This document shows, one piece after another, positions 36,988 to 43,425 of a stretch of DNA of 53,664 nt. Positions within the stretch are counted from its first letter, which is position 1, and the number at the start of each line of letters is the position of its first letter. The notes under the pieces were generated by a model that was not told the DNA's origin, made no database searches, and saw only the letters and a list, made by a program, of their open reading frames with translations. Location of the stretch: the NCBI GenBank assembly GCA_013821455.1, contig JACDGS010000029.1:1-53664 (forward strand), read 5' to 3'. A program made the translations under genes and the position numbers. Source of the DNA: Chthoniobacterales bacterium (GTDB taxonomy: Bacteria > Verrucomicrobiota > Verrucomicrobiia > Chthoniobacterales > UBA10450).

Positions 36988-37653
36988 TCAATGCGCACAA
37001 CAACTGCGCGCCGCCGCTGGCAAAGCCCTTTTAGGCGCTCTCTGCGCGGCCCGTTGCTTTTCAAAATCGCTCGCGATCTTCGCGTAACATTGCGGACAAA
37101 TGCCGTGGGTGAAGCGGCTCCCGGTCTGCTCCTCCACGTAGTGCTCGATGCTGCTCCAGAAGTTGTCGTCCTGGCGGACTTGCCGGCAATAGGAGCAGAT
37201 CGGAATCAGGTCTTTCAGTTGGCCGATTTCCTTATTGAAACCAAGGATTCGCCGGGCCACGCGCAACCTCCGCCAGAGATTGTCATTCGTTAGGGGCTTG
37301 ACCAAAAAATCATCCGTGCCCGCGTCGCTCGCGGTCTGGTAATCGACTTCCTCCGTCTGTATCGCGGTGACGAGGATGAAGTAAACATACTCGCGTCGCT
37401 CTTCCGCCCGGATCCGCCGGCAAAGCTCCGGTCCATCGATCCCCGGCATTTGCCAGTCGCTGATAATGACGCGCGCGGGTTGCAACTGGAAAGCTTCCCA
37501 GGCCGCCAGACCATCGCTAAAGGCACGGACCTCGTGACCCATCGTTTGGAGTGAAGTGACGAGACGCCGGCGCGTGATCGGCTCGTCTTCGGCGACGATG
37601 ATGTCGAGCGGCGTCGCCGCGAATGCGTCTTTCACAACAGGCGGATTCAGCAT
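36988..37653 (-). CDS. Response regulator with C-terminal CxxC-pair domain
   Basis: 221 residues from the ATG at 37653, which overlaps the Hpt stop by 7 bases; the longer open frame upstream overlaps the Hpt gene and has no family character. Receiver at ~16-135: E22-D23, phospho-acceptor Asp66 (I-I-S-D-W-Q-M-P-G), V-T-A-I, Lys in L-V-K-P-L. The C-terminal ~75 residues contain I-C-S-Y-C-R-Q-V, W-S-S-I-E-H-Y-V and G-I-C-P-Q-C-Y: two CxxC pairs that could bind zinc. This tail recurs on receivers in several phyla, but its output is unknown. It probably takes phosphate from the adjacent Hpt protein or from CheA. Confidence 0.85.
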   Translation of the reverse strand: MLNPPVVKDAFAATPLDIIVAEDEPITRRRLVTSLQTMGHEVRAFSDGLAAWEAFQLQPARVIISDWQMPGIDGPELCRRIRAEERREYVYFILVTAIQTEEVDYQTASDAGTDDFLVKPLTNDNLWRRLRVARRILGFNKEIGQLKDLIPICSYCRQVRQDDNFWSSIEHYVEEQTGSRFTHGICPQCYAKIASDFEKQRAAQRAPKRALPAAARSCCAH

Positions 37654-38030
37654 TCGGTTTCGAGCGCCCTTTCGACGCGGAAATATTCTTCGTGGACCTG
37701 TTGCAACAGACCGGTTGTGTGGGAAAAATCGCCCGCACGCGCTTCGTTTTCGATTTGTTGGCAAAGATCGTTCAACGGCTTCGCGCCGAAATTCGCGGCG
37801 GCTCCCCGCAAAGCGTGGGCCTCGCGCCGCAACGCTTCCCCATCGCGAATTTCCGCCGCGGCGCCCATGCGGTGGAGAGCGGGCGAGCCCTCGTCTTTGA
37901 ACATCTGGACCAACTCGCAAACTCCCTCCTTCGAAAACTCATGATGCAACTGCAACATCTCGGCGGCGCCGATCGGATCGGGGCGCGTTTCGGATGCATG
38001 AAAAAGAGTGGCAGAAGACTTAGGAGACAC
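37647..38030 (-). CDS. Stand-alone Hpt phosphotransfer protein
   Basis: 127 residues read from a GTG at 38030, supported by a strong AGGAGG site 5 bases upstream. The Hpt signature R-E-A-H-A-L-R-G-A-A-A-N-F-G-A gives the phospho-accepting histidine as His72, in a predicted four-helix bundle. Hpt proteins pass phosphate between receivers. Co-translation with the adjacent receiver gene (7-base overlap) suggests the two form a phosphorelay branch of this chemosensory cluster. Confidence 0.85.
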   Translation of the reverse strand: MSPKSSATLFHASETRPDPIGAAEMLQLHHEFSKEGVCELVQMFKDEGSPALHRMGAAAEIRDGEALRREAHALRGAAANFGAKPLNDLCQQIENEARAGDFSHTTGLLQQVHEEYFRVERALETEC

Positions 38031-38119
38031 GTCATCCTCCTAAGAGCAGGAACCAAGCCGCTCTGATTTTTTAGGGTGGGAGGAAAGAACTTTCGCCGGC
38101 TCTCGGCAAGCAGCCGATG

Positions 38120-38842
38120 CTACGCTGCTGCAGCCGTTGCTGCCGGACGCTTTCTTCCTGTGCGCGAGGCCGCTTGCTTCGGAGTCTTGTTCAAACGGGC
38201 CACAGGGAGCGCGGGCGCGGTTTCTTTCCCGTGCAGGTTTAGAAGCGACTCCATAAGAGCTTCGTCGGCGCTCGAACAAATACAGAGGACCACGGCCTCA
38301 TCGCACCCCTCGCCAGCGAGATAGGCGTGCCCCATGTTGGAGTCGATATAAACCGACTCTCCCACCTCCAAAACAATGGGATCGTAAAACTCAGTGTGGA
38401 GGACGACTCGGCCCTCCAGGACATGAGTGTATTCCTCCCCCGAGTGGCGCACTTGATCGCCAAATTCCTCCAGACTTTTCGCACGAACGCGCGCGAGGAT
38501 CGGGATCATGCGCTTCCGGCGCAACTCCGGGCAGAGATAGTGATAGTCATAGTTCGGCGTCGTGACGCGGACGGCGTCTTCGATGCGGCCGATGCTACGG
38601 CGGGCGGTGACGGCTGGTTCCGGTGTGTCGTTCGGCTCCGCGAAAAGCTCGGACATGGTCATGTTTAGTCGTTGGCTCAGCATTTGCAGCTTGTCGTAGG
38701 TGAGAGTGAGCCGGTCATGCTCAACCTTGGATAACGTCGAAAGCGGAATCCCGGAGCGGGTGCTCATTTCTTTAAGAGTCCAACGATTGCGCGCGCGCAA
38801 AGCGCGGAGCAAGCTGCCGATGGTGGGTTGTTGCGCTTTCAT
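38120..38842 (-). CDS. XRE-family regulator with C-terminal cupin domain
   Basis: 240 residues. A helix-turn-helix at ~8-65 (S-L-L-R-A-L-R-A-R-N-R-W-T-L-K-E-M, then S-T-L-S-K-V-E-H-D-R-L-T-L). A cupin at ~135-200: H-S-G-E-E-Y-T-H-V-L-E-G-R-V, L-E-V-G-E-S-V-Y-I-D-S-N-M-G-H-A. An Ala/Lys/Arg-rich tail follows. Such HTH-cupin regulators (PuuR-like) usually control amino-acid or polyamine uptake and catabolism, with the cupin sensing the ligand. It is divergent from the D-amino-acid locus, and the two-box operator at 38989-39017 lies in the shared intergenic region. I infer that it binds this operator and its copy at 43361-43389. Confidence 0.9.
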   Translation of the reverse strand: MKAQQPTIGSLLRALRARNRWTLKEMSTRSGIPLSTLSKVEHDRLTLTYDKLQMLSQRLNMTMSELFAEPNDTPEPAVTARRSIGRIEDAVRVTTPNYDYHYLCPELRRKRMIPILARVRAKSLEEFGDQVRHSGEEYTHVLEGRVVLHTEFYDPIVLEVGESVYIDSNMGHAYLAGEGCDEAVVLCICSSADEALMESLLNLHGKETAPALPVARLNKTPKQAASRTGRKRPAATAAAA

Positions 38843-38977
38843 GGATTCCGATTTTAGGCCACTGACCGAGTGGCTGTTTGTCCTGATCGGAGCATCATCG
38901 CGCCTCTGCGGGTTGTCAAAAAAGCAGCCTTCGCCAACAAAACGGGTGGGCGACCGGCGTTTTAGAAAAACGCGCGC

Positions 38978-39018
38978 TTGACATTTCTCTAATCAGAATC
39001 GTTTATGGCCTGATCAGG
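38978..39018 (+). promoter_or_regulatory. Promoter with two-box operator upstream of the first serine hydrolase
   Basis: TTGACA at 38978-38983 with TTTATG at 39002 (18-base spacer) is a plausible sigma70 promoter. Two near-identical boxes, CTAATCAG (38989-38996) and the perfect palindrome CTGATCAG (39010-39017), lie 21 bp apart, so on the same face of the helix; the second is the core of the 10-bp palindrome CCTGATCAGG. Both fall in or just after the promoter, which suits repression. The same pair with the same spacing occurs before the TonB receptor gene. Confidence 0.7.
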
Positions 39019-39031
39019 ATATTTGACACTT

Positions 39032-41053
39032 ATGCGCATATCATTATTTTCATCGTTTCGTCTTAGCCTGTTCACGGCAGTTCTCGCTCTGCTGCCGCTT
39101 TCGACCCCGGCCCAAGTGCCTAGCATCGCGCCACCGACAGTCGTTCCGCCGACCGGTGCGCCGGAAACGGGCGCGAAGACGCCACAGATGTCAGAGCGAG
39201 GCGCGCACGCGTTGACGAAAGAAGATGTGGAGGCGTGGCTCGACGGATTCATGCCTTATGCGATCCAGCGGGGCGATATCGCGGGCGCGGTCGTCGTGGT
39301 GGTGAAGGATGGACAGATTTTGCTGCCGAAAGGGTACGGCTATGCCGATGTGGCAGCGCGGAAGCCGGTTGATCCCGAACGCACTCTCTTCCGCGCCGGA
39401 TCGGTATCCAAGCTCTTCACCTGGACGGCGGTGATGCAGTTAGTCGAGCAGGGAAAGATCGACCTCGACGCCGACGTGAACGGCTACACCGACCTGAAGG
39501 TTCCGGCGCTCGATGGCAAACCGATCACGATGCGCAACCTCATGACGCACACGCCTGGCTTCGATGAGACCGCGCGAGGTTTGATCTTCCCCGACGCGAA
39601 ACAACTGCCGGCGCTGGGCGACGTTCTAAAACACTGGATTCCTCCGCGCGTAACCGTGGCCGGAAGCACGCCCGCCTATTCGAATTACGGCGCAGCGCTC
39701 GCCGGTTACATCGTCGAGCGCGTCTCGGGACAGCCGTTTGATGATTACATTGAACAGAAAATCTTCACTCCCCTCGGTATGCAGCACGCGACATTTCGGC
39801 AGCCGTTGCCGGAGCGCTTACAGGCAGACATGTCGAACGGTTACAAGGTCGGTTCAGGAGAACCGCAACGATTTGAGATCGTGAATGTGCCGCCCGCCGG
39901 CTCCCTGTCCGTCAGTGGCGCCGACATGGGGCGCTTCATGATTGCACATCTGCAAAACGGCGCCGGTGAATCGGGCCGCATTTTGCAAGAAGCGACGGCG
40001 ATTAAAATGCACACGACTGCGAATACGATGATCCCGCCGCTGAACCGAATGTTGCTCGGTTTCTACGAGAGTAATATCGACGGCCGTCGCGTCATCTCGC
40101 ACGCCGGCGACCTCGAGTGGTTCCACAGCGATCTGAACCTGCTGCCGGATGACGGCACGGGCATTTTCATCTCTATGAACAGCGCCGGCAAAGAAGGCGC
40201 CGCTCATCCGATCCGCACGATGCTCTTTCAGCAATTTATGGAACGCTACTTCCCTGACCCGCTGCCGGACGGGAAGGTCGACGCCAACACTGCGAAAGCG
40301 CACGCGCAGCTGATGGCGGGGCGCTACAACTTGAGCCGCGGCTCGCATACAAACTTTCTAGCCCTGCTGAGTCTGTTCGGCCAGATCCACGTGAGCGCCA
40401 GCGCCGACGGCGCGATCACCATTCCGGCATTGAAAGATGGTAATGCGCAGCCGAAAAAATGGCTCGAAATCGGACCGTTCGTCTGGCGCAACGTCACCGG
40501 CGGCGATCGGGTCGCAGCGAAGGTGGAGAACGGTCGTGTCACCCGGTTTGGCTACGATAGTTATCCATTCATGATCTTCGAGCCGGTCCCTTGGTGGTGG
40601 TCATCGGGATGGTTACTGCCGCTGTGGGTAGCGGCGCTGGCCGCGCTCGCCCTGACGGTCCTGGCGTGGCCGTTTTCTGCCCTCATCCGCCGGCGTTACG
40701 GCGTCGCCTATGGATTAACCGGGAAGGATGCGAAGGCGCATCGTCTGGTGCGATTCGCATCGCTGGTAGCGCTCGCGACGACGCTCGCCGTTACAATCTT
40801 CGTGTTCTTAATCGCGAGCGACCTGAAGTGGGCCGTGCCAGCGATGGACGGGGTTATCATCGCGCTGCGCCTGCTTGCGTTCTTCGGGTGTGTCGTTGCG
40901 GCCGTGATCGGACTGTGGAACGCGGCGGTGGTGCTGCGGAGCGATCGTCGCAAGCTTGCGAAACTCTGGAGCGTGGTGCTGGCGATCTCGTTTCTGATTG
41001 TGCTCTACGTCGGCGGTGTGTTCCACGTCTTTGGCTACACCGCGAATTACTGA
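39032..41053 (+). CDS. Membrane-anchored serine hydrolase (beta-lactamase/class C family)
   Basis: 673 residues from ATG 39032; the frame can be read from TTG 39023, but the ATG fits the signal peptide (M-R-I-S-L-F-S-S-F). The periplasmic penicillin-binding-protein-like domain (~60-440) has S-x-x-K as S-V-S-K in F-R-A-G-S-V-S-K-L-F, Y-x-N as Y-S-N in T-P-A-Y-S-N-Y-G, and an H-A-G in place of K-T-G (V-I-S-H-A-G-D). Four membrane helices end the protein (~520 on: W-W-S-S-G-W-L-L-P-L, and three more). Class C-type members include D-aminopeptidases and esterases. The neighbours (DgcA, DgcN, D-aminoacylase) favour action on D-amino-acid peptides. First gene after the operator. Confidence 0.88.
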   Translation: MRISLFSSFRLSLFTAVLALLPLSTPAQVPSIAPPTVVPPTGAPETGAKTPQMSERGAHALTKEDVEAWLDGFMPYAIQRGDIAGAVVVVVKDGQILLPKGYGYADVAARKPVDPERTLFRAGSVSKLFTWTAVMQLVEQGKIDLDADVNGYTDLKVPALDGKPITMRNLMTHTPGFDETARGLIFPDAKQLPALGDVLKHWIPPRVTVAGSTPAYSNYGAALAGYIVERVSGQPFDDYIEQKIFTPLGMQHATFRQPLPERLQADMSNGYKVGSGEPQRFEIVNVPPAGSLSVSGADMGRFMIAHLQNGAGESGRILQEATAIKMHTTANTMIPPLNRMLLGFYESNIDGRRVISHAGDLEWFHSDLNLLPDDGTGIFISMNSAGKEGAAHPIRTMLFQQFMERYFPDPLPDGKVDANTAKAHAQLMAGRYNLSRGSHTNFLALLSLFGQIHVSASADGAITIPALKDGNAQPKKWLEIGPFVWRNVTGGDRVAAKVENGRVTRFGYDSYPFMIFEPVPWWWSSGWLLPLWVAALAALALTVLAWPFSALIRRRYGVAYGLTGKDAKAHRLVRFASLVALATTLAVTIFVFLIASDLKWAVPAMDGVIIALRLLAFFGCVVAAVIGLWNAAVVLRSDRRKLAKLWSVVLAISFLIVLYVGGVFHVFGYTANY

Positions 41054-41075
41054 TCTTAGCCGACTGAAAAGTAAT

Positions 41076-42083
41076 ATGAGTCTTACCCGTCTAAGTCTTG
41101 AAGTCCGAAATGAAAATCTAAGGCTCAAGGAACCATTTCGTATTTCCGGTTACACCTTTGGTGAGTCTCCGATAACTCTGGTAACATTACGCGAGGACGG
41201 ACGGGAGGGTCGCGGCGAGGGAGCGGGCGTCTATTACCTCGGTGATAAGCCTGATGAAATGCTCGCGACCATCGAGGGAAAGCGCGGCGCGATCGAGTCG
41301 GGTCTTACACGTAAGGAATTACGCGACTTGCTCCCGCCCGGCGGCGCGCGTAACGCGCTTGATTGTGCCCTATGGGAGCTTGAGGCGAAGCGCGCTGGCG
41401 TCCCAGCATGGCAACTAGCTGGAGTCGAAAATCCCCGCCCTTTACTCACTACCTTCACCGTGAGCGCGAAGGCTCCGGATGAGATGGCGGACGGTGCTAA
41501 GACCTATACTCAAGCCCGCGCGATAAAGATCAAACTCACTGGTGAAGTAGAGATCGATATCGAGCGAGTGCGCGCCGTCCGCGCCGCGCGACCGGACGTC
41601 TGGCTTGGGGTTGACGCTAACCAAGGCTATATTCCCAGCACGCTCGAGCGGCTGTTGCCAGTCTTAGTCGAGGCGCGCGTTTCGTTGCTTGAGCAACCTT
41701 GCGCGCGCGGCCATGAAGCCGAGCTGGATGGTATCGACCATGTCATCCCAATCGCGGCCGACGAAAGCTTGCAAAGTTTGCACGAAGTCGAAGCTCTGGT
41801 GGGCCGTTTCGATGTCGTGAACATCAAGCTCGATAAGTGTGGCGGGCTGACTGAAGGACTCATGATCGGTGAACGCGCGCGCGCTCTTGGAATGAAAGTC
41901 ATGGTCGGCAACATGATCGGCACCAGTCTCGCGATGGCTCCTGCCTTTATTCTCGGCCAGCAATGCGATGTGGTAGATCTCGATGGTCCTATCTTCCTCA
42001 CGCACGACCGCGAACCTGGAGTGACCTACAAGGAAGGTCTGGTTCATTGCGACGACGCGGTTTGGGGATCTGCCGCCCGCTAA
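41076..42083 (+). CDS. dgcA: Enolase-superfamily dipeptide epimerase / N-acetyl-D-Glu racemase (DgcA-like)
   Basis: 335 residues from the ATG at 41076; the upstream extension overlaps the previous gene. Enolase-superfamily catalytic positions are all visible: K-x-K in A-I-K-I-K-L-T-G at about residue 150, metal ligands Asp in L-G-V-D-A-N-Q-G, Glu in S-L-L-E-Q-P and Asp in I-A-A-D-E-S, and the second base Lys in N-I-K-L-D-K-C-G-G. Related enzymes are L-Ala-D/L-Glu epimerases of peptidoglycan recycling, or DgcA, which racemises N-acetyl-D-glutamate. The DgcN-like gene downstream favours the DgcA role; a dipeptide substrate brought by the POT transporter is the alternative. 22-base gap to the preceding gene. 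Confidence 0.8.
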   Translation: MSLTRLSLEVRNENLRLKEPFRISGYTFGESPITLVTLREDGREGRGEGAGVYYLGDKPDEMLATIEGKRGAIESGLTRKELRDLLPPGGARNALDCALWELEAKRAGVPAWQLAGVENPRPLLTTFTVSAKAPDEMADGAKTYTQARAIKIKLTGEVEIDIERVRAVRAARPDVWLGVDANQGYIPSTLERLLPVLVEARVSLLEQPCARGHEAELDGIDHVIPIAADESLQSLHEVEALVGRFDVVNIKLDKCGGLTEGLMIGERARALGMKVMVGNMIGTSLAMAPAFILGQQCDVVDLDGPIFLTHDREPGVTYKEGLVHCDDAVWGSAAR

Positions 42084-42087
42084 CTGA

Positions 42088-43356
42088 GTGACCGCGCAGG
42101 AGAAGACATGGTTTGGCCAACCGCGCGGCCTGACCATTCTATTCCTCACCAATATGTGGGAGTTCTTCTCCTACTATGGGATGCGGACGTTGCTGGTTTA
42201 TTACATGACCAAGCAACTCCTGTTCGCGCAGGAGAAGGCTTCCTTTATCTACGGGAGTTATACAGCGACGGCTTATTTCACACCTATCCTAGGTGGAGTT
42301 ATAGCTGATCGCTGGCTCGGCAAACGTAAGGCAGTTATCATCGGTGGGAGTGTCATGGCGATGGGCCATTTCCTCATGGCCTTTGAATCGCTCTTCTATG
42401 TCGCGCTCGCTACGATCGCATTAGGTAACGGTCTTTTCCTACCCAGTCTTCCGAGCCAGATCAACGATCTCTACCAAGCCGACGACCCGCGCCGCGGACG
42501 CGCTTATAATGTTTATTATGTTGGGCTGAATGTAGGGGGCTTTCTCGCGCCACTTATCTGCGGGACACTTGGTGAGTTATACGGCTGGCATTACGGATTC
42601 GGCGCGGCGGGAGTAGGAATGTTTTGCGGCCTCGCCATTTATCTGGCCGGTCAAAAGTATCTGCCCCCAGAGCAGACAAAGCGAACAGTAGCCAATAAGT
42701 CAGTTACGGACGAACGCGGCCAAAAAAATGGAAGGATATGGTTCTTACTTTTGGGAGTAGGGATCGCTGCCACTATCTTCCGTGGCGCCTATGAGCAGGT
42801 CGGCAATACCATTCCGTTGTGGACGGATGCGGGAGTGAATCGTGCTTTCGGCGGATACATTATTCCTATGACCTGGTTTCAGGCTTTGAACCCTTTGCTT
42901 GTTATTATCCTGACTCCGCCTTTGCTCCTTTACTGGCGCCGTCGGGCAGACGCTGGAAAAGAAACGCCACCCGCGCGGAAGATGGCGGTTGGTGCGCTCA
43001 TCGTGGCCGGTGCCTACCTTCTTCTATCCACAGTTTCGACGGTGGCTGGGACGAATCGCGCGAGCTGGCTTTGGCTGCTCCTCTTCTTTGTCATTTTTAC
43101 TTTGGGCGAGCTTTACATTCTGCCTACTGGTTTGGGTCTCTTCGCTCGGCTCGCGCCGCCGCGCCTCGGCGCAACTACCGTCGCGGCGTGGTTCCTCGCC
43201 ATCTTCAGCGGCAGTTTGCTTGCCGGGGTCGTCGGCACTTTGTGGAGCCGGGCAAGTCACAATGCCTTTTTTGTCATGCTTGCCAGCCTCGCGGTGGCCG
43301 CGGCTCTCATTCTTTGGCTGCTCGACCGCCCGATCCGTCGCGCTGAATATAAATAA
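42088..43356 (+). CDS. POT-family (PTR2) peptide transporter with altered ExxER motif
   Basis: 422 residues starting at GTG 42088, four bases after the epimerase stop. Around 12 hydrophobic segments fit the proton-coupled oligopeptide transporter fold. The family motifs are F-F-S-Y-Y-G-M-R in TM1 and Y-N-V-Y-Y-V-G-L-N-V-G-G-F-L-A-P near residue 145. The TM1 motif normally reads E-x-x-E-R-F-x-Y-Y; here it is N-M-W-E-F-F-S-Y-Y, so the first Glu and the Arg are replaced. Those residues take part in proton coupling and binding of the peptide C-terminus, so the substrate or coupling may differ. It would bring small peptides or cyclic peptides across the inner membrane to the epimerase. Confidence 0.88.
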   Translation: MTAQEKTWFGQPRGLTILFLTNMWEFFSYYGMRTLLVYYMTKQLLFAQEKASFIYGSYTATAYFTPILGGVIADRWLGKRKAVIIGGSVMAMGHFLMAFESLFYVALATIALGNGLFLPSLPSQINDLYQADDPRRGRAYNVYYVGLNVGGFLAPLICGTLGELYGWHYGFGAAGVGMFCGLAIYLAGQKYLPPEQTKRTVANKSVTDERGQKNGRIWFLLLGVGIAATIFRGAYEQVGNTIPLWTDAGVNRAFGGYIIPMTWFQALNPLLVIILTPPLLLYWRRRADAGKETPPARKMAVGALIVAGAYLLLSTVSTVAGTNRASWLWLLLFFVIFTLGELYILPTGLGLFARLAPPRLGATTVAAWFLAIFSGSLLAGVVGTLWSRASHNAFFVMLASLAVAAALILWLLDRPIRRAEYK

Positions 43357-43360
43357 TTCT

Positions 43361-43400
43361 CTAATTAGGATTGACAATACTCTGATTGGGCCACGAATAT
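43361..43400 (+). promoter_or_regulatory. Promoter with two-box operator upstream of the TonB receptor
   Basis: The palindrome CTAATTAG (43361-43368) and CTGATTGG (43382-43389) lie 21 bp apart. Aligned to the region at 38985, TTCTCTAAT.AG.AT and CTGAT..GG coincide without gaps. TTGACA at 43371-43376 with GAATAT at 43395-43400 gives an 18-base-spaced promoter, the second box lying between the elements. It is 36 bases before the receptor ATG, so this gene has its own regulated promoter inside the locus. Confidence 0.68.
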
Positions 43401-43425
43401 CCTCGACAAATCATTCAAATCCAAA

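Noticed and set aside
37654-37920. N-terminal extension of the response regulator
   Set aside because: The extra 89 residues are Arg-rich shadow of the Hpt gene on the same strand; the ATG at 37653 starts a normal receiver.
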